Shown here one piece after another: positions 1-6,260 of a stretch of DNA of 16,464 nt. The stretch is from Dehalococcoidia bacterium (GTDB lineage Bacteria; Chloroflexota; Dehalococcoidia; UBA6926), in contig JAPYRO010000005.1 in NCBI GenBank assembly GCA_029941095.1, forward strand, positions 2,942 to 19,405, written 5' to 3'. The notes below the pieces were generated by a model that was given only the letters and a program-made list of their open reading frames with translations, made no database searches and was not told where the DNA came from. The translations under genes were made by a program, and so were the position numbers. How positions within the stretch are numbered: position 1 is the stretch's first letter; each line of letters starts with the position of its first letter.

Positions 1-1025
1 GTATAGTGGACGTTAGATCTGAATTTGTCAAAGACTTTGTTTTCCCCGCGTTGAGAGCCAACGCGATGTACCAAGGAGTTTACCCTCTCGCTACCGCCCT
101 AGGCCGCCCACTGATTGCAAGATTGATGGTGGAGGCCGCTAGAGAAGAGGGCGCATCCGCAGTTGCACACGGATGTACTGGGAAAGGTAATGACCAGGTA
201 AGATTGGATGTTTCTGTTGGAGCTTTGGCTCCAGATCTTAAAGTTATAGCTCCCGCTCGAGAATGGGGCATGACGAGATTGCAGGAAATTGAATATGCTG
301 AAAGCCATAATATCTCAGTTCCATCGACAGTAGATAAACCGTATTCTACTGACGATAATGTTTGGGGCAGAAGCATTGAAGCCGGTGTGTTAGAAGATCC
401 TTCTACTGAACCTCCTAATGATGTTTATGAATGGACAGCAAATCCATCTGACTGTCCAGAAGACCCAATGTATTTGAATATAAGATTTGAAAATGGAAAC
501 CCAGTTGCACTGAATGGCGAAGTGATGGATCCTTTAACCCTTGTAGAATCACTTTCAGATATGGCTGGAGCCCACGGTATTGGGCGTATTGACCATATCG
601 AAGATCGACTTGTAGGTATAAAATCTCGTGAGATATATGAAGCTCCTGCAGCTGTCGTATTGATTCAAGCACATAAGGCTCTAGAGAACATGGTTCTTAC
701 CCGTTCACAAGGAAGGTTTAGTGAGACAGTTTCAACAGAGTATTCGAATCTAGTTTATGACGGTCTCTGGTTTAGCCATCTTCGTGATAATTTGCAAGCC
801 TATGTTGATAGTACCCAACGCTATGTAAACGGTAGTGTTAGAATTAAAATGCACAAAGGTAATTTCATTGTTGTCGGACGAGAAGCTGATACACCTTTAT
901 ATAGTACAGAATTGGCCACATATGATGCGGGAGATTTATTTGATCAGTCGTCTGCACCTGGGTTTATAGATTTGTGGGGACTTCCTGTAAGAACCCAAGC
1001 TCGTTTTCAGAGTGATAAGCTGTAG
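1..1025 (+). CDS. argG: Argininosuccinate synthase, C-terminal part (5' end cut by window)
   Basis: Cytoplasmic enzyme that joins citrulline and aspartate using ATP to make argininosuccinate, the penultimate arginine step. The reading frame is open from base 3 to the stop at 1023-1025, about 340 residues. Family members are about 400 residues, so roughly the first 60, including the N-terminal SGGLDTS ATP-binding loop, lie upstream of the window. The GTG at base 6 is therefore internal, not a start: the residues there (VDVRSEFV) align with the mid-protein 'DAREEF' region of the family. Visible family motifs are PLATALGRPLIA, AHGCTGKGNDQVR (about nt 165-205), APAREWGM, YSTDDNVWGRSIE and VLEDP. 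The C-terminus DLWGLPVRTQAR is normal for the family. It lies 35 bases before argH on the same strand, as in a standard argGH operon. Identification is secure. Confidence 0.97.
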   Translation, partial: IVDVRSEFVKDFVFPALRANAMYQGVYPLATALGRPLIARLMVEAAREEGASAVAHGCTGKGNDQVRLDVSVGALAPDLKVIAPAREWGMTRLQEIEYAESHNISVPSTVDKPYSTDDNVWGRSIEAGVLEDPSTEPPNDVYEWTANPSDCPEDPMYLNIRFENGNPVALNGEVMDPLTLVESLSDMAGAHGIGRIDHIEDRLVGIKSREIYEAPAAVVLIQAHKALENMVLTRSQGRFSETVSTEYSNLVYDGLWFSHLRDNLQAYVDSTQRYVNGSVRIKMHKGNFIVVGREADTPLYSTELATYDAGDLFDQSSAPGFIDLWGLPVRTQARFQSDKL

Positions 1026-1060
1026 AAACAGAGGGTTTTATTATTTGTTAGGAAAGTTTT

Positions 1061-2416
1061 ATGAGTAGTTTCGGAGATCCAGCAACATTCTTAGCTTCTC
1101 TAGATTTTGACAAGAAGTTGGCTCACTACGACATTCAAGGATCAAGTGCGTGGGCCCAGGCGTTGTTTCGAGCAGATGTGATATCGGATGATGAATTAAA
1201 AAGTATCATAAAAGGGCTTCAAAGTATAACTAAAGAGCTTAACGAAGGCATTTTCCCATTCCGTGTTGAATTAGAGGACATTCATTTCAACATAGAGCGA
1301 CGGCTTATTGAGCTTGTGGGTCCAGTGGGTGGGAAATTGCATTCAGGGCGTTCTCGTAATGACCAAATAGCTACCGATATTCGATTGTTTTGCAAAGATG
1401 CAATAAGTAATATTTTGGTTTTGTTAAAAAGATTTCAAAAGACTCTGGTAGATAAAGCGGAATCACATATTGATGTTATGTTGCCTGGCTACACACATCT
1501 TCAGCGCGCGCAACCAGTATTACTTTCGCATCACCTACTGTCTTATTTTGAGATGGTAACTAGAGATGTGATCAGATTTAAACAAGCTTTTGATAGAGTA
1601 GACGTTTTGCCTTTGGGAAGTGCGGCCTTATCTGGGACCCCCTATGGAGTTGATCGTGAATGGTTGGCGAACGAGTTAGGTTTTGGGAATATCAGTATGA
1701 ATAGCATGGATGCTGTTTCTGACAGGGATTTTATAACTGATATTGAGTTTAGTGCTTCAATGACTATGATCCATCTGTCTCGTTTATGTGAAGAGATCAT
1801 TCTTTGGTCCAGCGAGGAATTTAATTATGTAACTGCTGGTGATGCGTATACATCGGGATCTAGCATAATGCCCCAAAAAAGAAACCCGGATATTGCTGAA
1901 CTGATTCGGGGGAAAGTTGGTCGTGTAGCAGGGGCTCTAATTTCGACCATAGTGACACTTAAAGGATTACCTTTGGCATATAATCGTGATCTTCAAGAAG
2001 ATAAAGAGCCACTATTCGATGTTGTAACCACATTGCAAGATTCATTGGATATGATGGCGGGTATGCTGGAGTCCCTAGAATTTAATACCGATCGAATGGA
2101 TGCTGATTCTCGAGATGATCTTTTGCTTGCTACGGAGGTTGCTGATTACCTTACGAAAAAAGGTGTTCCATTTCGTGAATCTCATGGTGTGGTTAAATCA
2201 TTGTTTGAGAAAATTGTTGAAGATGGTGTCAGTCTTTCTGATTTAGATTTGAATTATTATAAAGAATTTTCGACATATTTTGAGGAAGATATAAAATTGA
2301 TTAATACTGAATCAGCTATAGCAGCCCGCAACATTACCGGTGGTACGTCGAAGCTACAAGTGATCCAGCGTATTAATGATGCAAGAATGGGTTTATCTGA
2401 AGATGAACAGGATTAA
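1061..2416 (+). CDS. argH: Argininosuccinate lyase
   Basis: Splits argininosuccinate into arginine and fumarate, the last arginine step; a cytoplasmic homotetramer of the fumarase/aspartase superfamily. The 451 residues carry the three conserved superfamily regions: HSGRSRNDQ (residues 94-102), GYTHLQRAQP (143-152, with TH at 145-146) and the flexible catalytic loop GSSIMPQKRNP (266-276) with its serine. The ATG at 1061 is preceded by AGGAAAG (1050-1056), and an in-frame TAG at 1049-1051 rules out a longer start. The N-terminus is odd: it begins MSSFGDPATFLASLDFDKKL, about eight residues shorter than usual and without the customary WGGRF. The FDKKLAHYDIQGS segment that follows is normal. The C-terminal TGGTS segment is present. 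It lies 35 bases after argG and overlaps rpe. Function is confident from the intact active-site motifs. Confidence 0.96.
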   Translation: MSSFGDPATFLASLDFDKKLAHYDIQGSSAWAQALFRADVISDDELKSIIKGLQSITKELNEGIFPFRVELEDIHFNIERRLIELVGPVGGKLHSGRSRNDQIATDIRLFCKDAISNILVLLKRFQKTLVDKAESHIDVMLPGYTHLQRAQPVLLSHHLLSYFEMVTRDVIRFKQAFDRVDVLPLGSAALSGTPYGVDREWLANELGFGNISMNSMDAVSDRDFITDIEFSASMTMIHLSRLCEEIILWSSEEFNYVTAGDAYTSGSSIMPQKRNPDIAELIRGKVGRVAGALISTIVTLKGLPLAYNRDLQEDKEPLFDVVTTLQDSLDMMAGMLESLEFNTDRMDADSRDDLLLATEVADYLTKKGVPFRESHGVVKSLFEKIVEDGVSLSDLDLNYYKEFSTYFEEDIKLINTESAIAARNITGGTSKLQVIQRINDARMGLSEDEQD

Positions 2417-3083
2417 TGGGCCCACAATACTACCCTCTATTTTAGCTGCTGACTTTTCTAAGATGGGAGAAGAGGTCTCTGCAGCTGTAGAGAGTGGAGC
2501 AGATGGCTTGCACATCGATGTTATGGACGGACGATTTGTACCACCAATAACTTTTGGAATCCAAATGATTAAAGATATAAAACCCTATATGAAAGAGGTT
2601 CCAATGGAGGTGCATTTAATGGTTCATGAACCAATCACAATGATCCCAGAATTATCTGATATTGGAGTTGATTCGGTGATTGTGCATTTGGAAGCATGCT
2701 TGGACCTTGAAGATACATTACTAGCAATCCGCTCACATGGCATGAAATCAGGAGTAGCTGTTAAACCAGATACTGAAATTGATGAATTAGAAAGTGTATT
2801 GGATCAATTAGATATTGTTTTAGCGATGACCGTAGAACCTGGGTACGGGGGGCAGGCATATATAGCATCTGTTGAACCTAAGATAAAACGGATACGTAAG
2901 TTAATAGACGAAAGAGATCTTCATACACAGCTTGAGGTTGATGGTGGCATCAATGAGAGCACGATTAAGCTAGCCTATTTAGCTGGTGCCACAAGATTTG
3001 TTTGTGGTTCAGCGATCTTCGGTCCCTCAAAAAATGTAAAAACACAAATAACAAAACTTAGACAAGTACTAGATAGTAGTTAA
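2403..3083 (+). CDS. rpe: Ribulose-phosphate 3-epimerase
   Basis: Interconverts ribulose-5-phosphate and xylulose-5-phosphate (pentose phosphate or Calvin cycle); a cytoplasmic metal-dependent TIM barrel. With the start at ATG 2403 the protein has 226 residues, the usual family length, beginning MNRINGPTILPSILAADF. A longer frame from ATG 2376 would add nine residues (MMQEWVYLK) unlike the family and has no ribosome-binding site, so I prefer 2403. Metal and catalytic residues are visible: H37 and D39 in LHIDVMDGRFVP, H71 in VHLMV, and D180 in EVDGGI. The phosphate-loop region reads MTVEPGYGGQ where many relatives have MSVNPGFGGQ, a variation I believe is tolerated. The start lies 14 bases inside argH, so translation is probably coupled to it. 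Linkage of rpe to arginine genes is not metabolically obvious. Confidence 0.94.
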   Translation: MNRINGPTILPSILAADFSKMGEEVSAAVESGADGLHIDVMDGRFVPPITFGIQMIKDIKPYMKEVPMEVHLMVHEPITMIPELSDIGVDSVIVHLEACLDLEDTLLAIRSHGMKSGVAVKPDTEIDELESVLDQLDIVLAMTVEPGYGGQAYIASVEPKIKRIRKLIDERDLHTQLEVDGGINESTIKLAYLAGATRFVCGSAIFGPSKNVKTQITKLRQVLDSS

Positions 3084-3090
3084 CTATTCT
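3071..3090. terminator. Candidate bidirectional hairpin at rpe/queG convergence
   Basis: AGATAGT (3071-3077) can pair with ACTATTCT (3083-3090) with one bulged base around a five-base loop. The structure covers the stop codon of rpe (3081-3083) and reaches into the stop codon of queG (3089-3091), which lie tail to tail with 5 bases between them. The same stretch contains the 10-base palindrome TAGTTAACTA (3077-3086). The stem is short and AT-rich and lacks a clear U-run, so terminator function is only an inference from position. Confidence 0.3.
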
Positions 3091-4225
3091 ATGAGTTTAA
3101 AGCTAGTTCTATTTCTTTAAGAACCCAGGGGTCTTTTTCTAGTTTTTTTCTGGACGCTAAACTTTGTATAGCTGAATCTGTTTTGATTTGGCCTAGTGCC
3201 CAAGCCGCGTGCCCTCTGACAAGCGCAGAGTCTTTTATAAGTGCCTCAGATAGAGGCTCCACTGTGGATGGATTTTTAATGTTACCGAGTGCTACACATA
3301 CATTCCTTTTCATTCCGTCAACCTTAGCTCTCAAGACCGGGCTTTTCGCAAATCTTTTTCTGAACGAATCTTCAGATATTTTTAGCAAAGATATCAGGTC
3401 GGGTGAAACTCTCTCAGAATCTTTTTGTGAAAAGTCATTATATGCATTGCCTAATGCTTGTTTACGATTTACTGGGCAAACGTCTTGGCAGATATCGCAA
3501 CCGAATATCCAATTACCCATCTTAGACCTTAATTCCATTGGTATCGGGCCTTTATTTTCTATAGTTAGATAGGATATGCACTTATTATTATCTAATATAC
3601 CGGCCCCTATTATTGCATTAGTTGGACAGACATCTATACACATCGTACAAGTTCCACAGTGTTTTTTTGAAACCGGTGACTCTTCTAAATCTAGATTCGT
3701 AATAATTTGTGCTAATACTACCCAAGAACCTTTATCTGTCAGTATGTTTGTGTTTTTTCCGAACCATCCAACGCCAGCTCTTTGTGCAACCGCTCGATCA
3801 GACATGGGGCCGGTGTCAGTATACCAATATGTATTTGTTTCTTCACTCGTCAGTTGTTTTAAATCTGCGATAAAATCTTTAATTTTCCGTTCAAATATTC
3901 TGTGATAGTCGTCACCCCACGCATACATCGCAATTTTCCCATTTATAGTATCGGTATTGTGTTTAGGTTTAATAGTGTAATAGCTGAGTCCAAGAGATAT
4001 TATTGATTTTGCGTCCTTAAGTATATTTTTGGGATTTGAACCTCTTTCTACTCGCTCTTTAGTAAACCAGCTTAATCCAGATAATAAACCCTCATCTACA
4101 CGCTGGACTATGAAATCTTTACTATTCTCAAATGGATCTGCGGAGGTAAAACCTACCATATCAAAACCATGAGAATTTGCTAAATCCTGGATTTTTTCAG
4201 TTGTTGTGTTACTATCTGCTATCAT
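3089..4225 (-). CDS. queG: Epoxyqueuosine reductase
   Basis: Cobalamin- and iron-sulfur-dependent enzyme that reduces epoxyqueuosine to queuosine in the anticodon wobble position of tRNAs, the last step of queuosine synthesis. The 378 residues show the QueG layout: an N-terminal DUF1730-type domain (about 20-110), the cobalamin/active-site segment YTDTGPMSDRAVAQRAGVGW (135-154) followed by FGKNT, and then a double 4Fe-4S ferredoxin module. Its cysteines are C190, C193, C196, C200, C216, C243, C246 and C250, with the family hallmark CISYLTIE around C216. A C-terminal HEAT-like region follows (about 300-378, for example ALVRGHAAWALGQI). The ATG start has a poor ribosome-binding site and a TATAAT box only about ten bases upstream. 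It converges with rpe and diverges from the Nmad3-like gene. No other queuosine gene is in the window. Confidence 0.95.
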   Translation of the reverse strand: MIADSNTTTEKIQDLANSHGFDMVGFTSADPFENSKDFIVQRVDEGLLSGLSWFTKERVERGSNPKNILKDAKSIISLGLSYYTIKPKHNTDTINGKIAMYAWGDDYHRIFERKIKDFIADLKQLTSEETNTYWYTDTGPMSDRAVAQRAGVGWFGKNTNILTDKGSWVVLAQIITNLDLEESPVSKKHCGTCTMCIDVCPTNAIIGAGILDNNKCISYLTIENKGPIPMELRSKMGNWIFGCDICQDVCPVNRKQALGNAYNDFSQKDSERVSPDLISLLKISEDSFRKRFAKSPVLRAKVDGMKRNVCVALGNIKNPSTVEPLSEALIKDSALVRGHAAWALGQIKTDSAIQSLASRKKLEKDPWVLKEIELALNS

Positions 4226-4235
4226 TCTACTGATA

Positions 4236-4241
4236 ATTATA
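4236..4241 (-). promoter_or_regulatory. Candidate -10 box for queG
   Basis: Read on the minus strand this is a perfect TATAAT. Transcription would begin near 4229, leaving an mRNA leader of only a few bases before the queG ATG at 4225. That agrees with the absence of a good ribosome-binding site. No convincing -35 element is visible. Confidence 0.35.
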
Positions 4242-4247
4242 TTGATC

Positions 4248-4253
4248 TATAAT
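4248..4253 (+). promoter_or_regulatory. Candidate -10 box for the Nmad3-like gene
   Basis: A perfect TATAAT on the plus strand lies about 38 bases before the preferred ATG at 4292 and 6 bases from the opposing TATAAT of queG. The two divergent promoters would therefore overlap physically. No clear -35 element is visible, so the call rests on one hexamer in an AT-rich stretch. Confidence 0.35.
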
Positions 4254-4291
4254 TATAAATCTATGATTACTTGGGTATATTAGGTAAAAAT

Positions 4292-5080
4292 ATGGACATT
4301 GATCTATCTAGCAGCATTTTTCTAGTAACTGTGGGTGTTAACTCCTCACATGGGGCTATAAGAAGCCCAATTTTTCGGGATGGAACTTTTGAATTAATGC
4401 CAAAACCTGAGGAGCGATCTTTGTGGGCTCCAACTTTACCGGCGTATCCGAAAATGGCTTCTTTCAACAACTCTGGAGAGCCACTATCCAATTATGTTTC
4501 TAGTAGATATCGTAACGTTCGAGTTATGGATGATCCTGAATTTCAAAGCTTTACTTACGGAGCATATGTAGAAAATTCTCAGTATCAAAGAAAACTTATG
4601 AGGTGTAAGCCGGGAGACTACATTGTTTTCTTGTCATTATTAACACATTATGATGAGAAATTCATACCACATCATCGTGGTTATTATATTGTGGGATTCA
4701 TGTATGTAGAAAAAACTCTATTTTTCCCAAATAAATTTCCAGACCGAGAAGATTTCGCGAATTTTGGAAAAAATGCCTACATAAGAAGAGCGGTCTACCA
4801 CCCAAAAACTTTAGAAGGAGTTTGTTTGTGGAAAGGTGATCCTGCAATGTCTATCCGCTTGAAGCATGCCGTATTGTTTAAGATCGAATCTATTCTAAAA
4901 CAAAAAAAACAACACTATGACCAAGGAACTAAATTTCCAAGAGATGATGTTAGTAAGATCGGAGGTTATCTACGTTATGTCCAGGTACCGTTTGATAAAG
5001 GCGATGATCCAGAGGTGTTCGAAAAAAAAATTGAATGGTGGAATGAAATTAAGAATGGAAACCCTAATCTGAGCTTGTGA
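4292..5080 (+). CDS. Nmad3-like (nucleotide-modification-associated) protein, putative
   Basis: No experimentally known function that I can assign. The 262-residue protein opens with a beta strand and the segment GVNSSHGAIRSPIFRDGTFE (15-34), then LMPKPEE. This resembles the N-terminal signature of the Pfam family 'nucleotide modification associated domain 3' (SPI-x-DGT followed by a P-x-P segment). A central stretch, PGDYIVFLSLL (107-117), then YYIVGFMYVEK, has the strand pattern of PUA/EVE-like nucleic-acid-binding folds. There is no signal peptide or membrane segment. I chose ATG 4292 because TAGG (4280-4283) sits ahead of it. A TTG at 4271 in the same frame would add seven residues with no better ribosome-binding site. 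Runs of A8 (4902-4909) and A9 (5022-5030) lie in the 3' third. It is divergent from queG; no methyltransferase or nuclease is adjacent. The family assignment is from remembered motif similarity and should be treated as tentative. Confidence 0.55.
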   Translation: MDIDLSSSIFLVTVGVNSSHGAIRSPIFRDGTFELMPKPEERSLWAPTLPAYPKMASFNNSGEPLSNYVSSRYRNVRVMDDPEFQSFTYGAYVENSQYQRKLMRCKPGDYIVFLSLLTHYDEKFIPHHRGYYIVGFMYVEKTLFFPNKFPDREDFANFGKNAYIRRAVYHPKTLEGVCLWKGDPAMSIRLKHAVLFKIESILKQKKQHYDQGTKFPRDDVSKIGGYLRYVQVPFDKGDDPEVFEKKIEWWNEIKNGNPNLSL

Positions 5081-5162
5081 GGAGAGTAGGGGGTAATGGC
5101 GATATTATACGTAGTAGTTCAAAGGAGCTCAGTTTAGTGAAAAATTTAAACTCCGTGATGTC

Positions 5163-5178
5163 GCTAATTTGCTAATTT
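5163..5178 (+). repeat. Tandem 8-mer GCTAATTT x2, with a related copy at 5221-5229
   Basis: GCTAATTT occurs twice head to tail (5163-5170 and 5171-5178). The overlapping 9-mer ATTTGCTAA at 5167-5175 recurs at 5221-5229. The copies are 54 bases apart, close to five turns of B-DNA, so a bound protein would face the same side at both sites. Operator function is inferred from spacing and location upstream of thrB only. Confidence 0.35.
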
Positions 5179-5236
5179 ATAGTGTTCCGTTTGGGTTTAA
5201 TTAATGTCTTTACGAGGTATATTTGCTAACGATCTG

Positions 5237-5265
5237 TTGTTTATCCATGTTAATTTATATATTAA
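5237..5265 (+). promoter_or_regulatory. Candidate promoter for thrB-lysC
   Basis: TTGTTT (5237-5242), a 17-base spacer and TATTAA (5260-5265) make a reasonable sigma-70-type promoter. Transcription would start around 5272, giving a leader of about 37 bases before the small ORF at 5309. The second copy of ATTTGCTAA ends 7 bases before the -35 box. Confidence 0.3.
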
Positions 5266-5308
5266 GCTATTGTTATGGATGTGTTACCAGCTTTTAGGAG
5301 ACAAATTG

Positions 5309-5341
5309 ATGAACGTGGTCGAGATTGAAAGATATGAATAG
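5309..5341 (+). CDS. Ten-codon leader-type ORF overlapping the thrB start
   Basis: An ATG at 5309 lies 8 bases after a strong AGGAG (5296-5300) and encodes MNVVEIERYE before a TAG at 5339-5341. It is in a different frame from thrB and ends 7 bases inside it, over the thrB ATG at 5334. thrB itself has no comparable ribosome-binding site, so ribosomes loaded here could terminate and restart on thrB (translational coupling). The peptide contains no threonine, methionine beyond the start, or lysine, so classical attenuation by the operon's end products is not suggested. Whether it is translated is unknown. Confidence 0.35.
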   Translation: MNVVEIERYE

Positions 5342-6260
5342 ATCTAGTGATTTTGTTGTTGCGGTGCCCGCCACGACCGCTAATTTTGGCTCAGGCTTTG
5401 ATTCGATCGGTATGGCTTTAGATCTATGGAATACATTAAATGTTTCCGTCAGTGACATAAATCTTATGACTGTCGAGGGTGAGGGTGCTGATCTATTACC
5501 TAAAGATAAAGAGAATCTAGTTTTTCAATCTATAGATGCTGGTTGTAACAAGGCAGGCATACAAACCCCTTTACTATCCATTCATTCTAAGAACAATATA
5601 CCGCTGACAAGAGGCTTGGGGAGTAGTGCAGCAGCTGTGGTAGCTGGATTACTTATCGCAAATTATTATGCAGATAATGCTCTTACCGTTAAGGACTTAC
5701 TTGAAATTGCAAGCCAGATAGAAGGACATCCCGACAATGTATCACCGGCCCTATTTGGAGGTGTTAGGCTTATAGTTAAAACGGAGGGAAATTATATAGA
5801 CAGGGCTATTGCAATGCAGGATGGTTTAGAATGCTTGATTTTCATTCCCAACGAAATTCTTGCTACGTCTGAATCGCGTTCCGCTCTGCCTCAAAAAGTA
5901 TCTCTCGAGAGTGCAGTATTTAATCTTTCTAGGACAGCGTTAACAATTAGATCTTTGATGACAGGTGAGTGGGAAGATTTGAGAATTTCAACTGAAGATC
6001 GTCTACACCAAGATTACAGATTTAAATTATCACCGAATATGGAGTCAATGATAGGTGCAATGAGAAATCATGGTGTGTATGGATCCTTTATTTCAGGAGC
6101 CGGCCCTTCCGTGATTGGTTTCGCTTCTTCTGATCAAGTTGCCGATATTAAATATAGATTAGAGGAGCATATAAAAATTCACAAAATTGATGGTCGTTTT
6201 CTCACTATTGGTCCGTCACATAAAGGTGCTCATATCATGGGAGAAGAAATTGGTTCTTAG
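5334..6260 (+). CDS. thrB: Homoserine kinase
   Basis: GHMP-family kinase that phosphorylates homoserine with ATP, committing it to threonine. From ATG 5334 the protein has 308 residues, the normal length. Motifs are VPATTANFGSGFDSIGMALD (11-30), the ATP-loop PLTRGLGSSAA (90-100), EGHPDNVSPALFGG (about 130-143) and the C-terminal FISGAGPSVIGF (252-263). An in-frame TTG at 5325 would add three residues but has no ribosome-binding site at a workable distance. ATG 5334 is preferred and probably depends on coupling to the small ORF ending at 5341. The 3' end overlaps lysC by 11 bases. Homoserine dehydrogenase and threonine synthase are not in the window. Some proteins of this fold act on other alcohols, but the motif set and the lysC partner make homoserine kinase the best call. 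Confidence 0.93.
   Translation: MNRSSDFVVAVPATTANFGSGFDSIGMALDLWNTLNVSVSDINLMTVEGEGADLLPKDKENLVFQSIDAGCNKAGIQTPLLSIHSKNNIPLTRGLGSSAAAVVAGLLIANYYADNALTVKDLLEIASQIEGHPDNVSPALFGGVRLIVKTEGNYIDRAIAMQDGLECLIFIPNEILATSESRSALPQKVSLESAVFNLSRTALTIRSLMTGEWEDLRISTEDRLHQDYRFKLSPNMESMIGAMRNHGVYGSFISGAGPSVIGFASSDQVADIKYRLEEHIKIHKIDGRFLTIGPSHKGAHIMGEEIGS
6239..6246 (+). promoter_or_regulatory. Ribosome-binding site fixing the TTG start of lysC
   Basis: GGGAGAAG lies inside the end of thrB. Its GGAG core (6240-6243) is 6 bases before TTG 6250, an ideal spacing. This favours the TTG over ATG codons further upstream in the lysC frame (for example 6187), which would add residues foreign to aspartate kinases. 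Confidence 0.7.

Larger units (their letters stand above)
5081..5308. other. Intergenic region upstream of the thrB-lysC operon
   Basis: This 228-base stretch, the longest gap in the window, contains no credible gene apart from the tiny ORF that begins at its right edge. It holds two copies of the 9-mer ATTTGCTAA (5167-5175 and 5221-5229), a perfect tandem 8-mer, a possible promoter, and a weak inverted repeat AGTTTA/TAAACT (5131-5136 and 5147-5152) after the upstream gene. I saw no known riboswitch. A threonine-type attenuator is not evident, because no run of threonine or isoleucine codons followed by a hairpin was found. Confidence 0.5.

Noticed and set aside
6..8. GTG as start of argG
   Set aside because: The frame is open to the window edge, and the residues here match the middle of the N-terminal third of the family. 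The real start is upstream of the window.
80..672. Minus-strand open frames of 98, 69 and 85 codons inside argG
   Set aside because: They lie wholly opposite a strongly conserved gene, have no recognisable domains or ribosome-binding sites, and are frame shadows.
2376..2402. Upstream ATG giving a nine-residue longer Rpe
   Set aside because: The extra residues do not resemble the family, there is no ribosome-binding site, and the overlap with argH would be longer. ATG 2403 gives the usual N-terminus.
3183..3905. Two plus-strand open frames (129 and 109 codons) opposite queG
   Set aside because: They are antisense to the conserved iron-sulfur and cobalamin regions of queG; the cysteine-rich look is not mirrored by any real domain.
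4267..4491. Minus-strand 74-codon frame overlapping the Nmad3-like gene start
   Set aside because: It is opposite the most conserved part of the plus-strand protein and has no ribosome-binding site.
5121..5154. Intrinsic terminator after the Nmad3-like gene
   Set aside because: The inverted repeat AGTTTA/TAAACT has only six AT-rich pairs, a ten-base loop and no U-run, and the competing GGAG/CTCC pairing is no stronger.
5081..5308. Threonine attenuator or lysine riboswitch upstream of thrB-lysC
   Set aside because: No threonine/isoleucine-rich leader, no terminator-antiterminator pair and no recognisable riboswitch core were found; the region is also short for a lysine riboswitch plus promoter.
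6187..6249. Upstream ATG for lysC adding 21 residues
   Set aside because: The added residues (MMVVFSLLVRHIK and on) are foreign to aspartate kinases; TTG 6250 has an ideal ribosome-binding site and gives the expected N-terminus.
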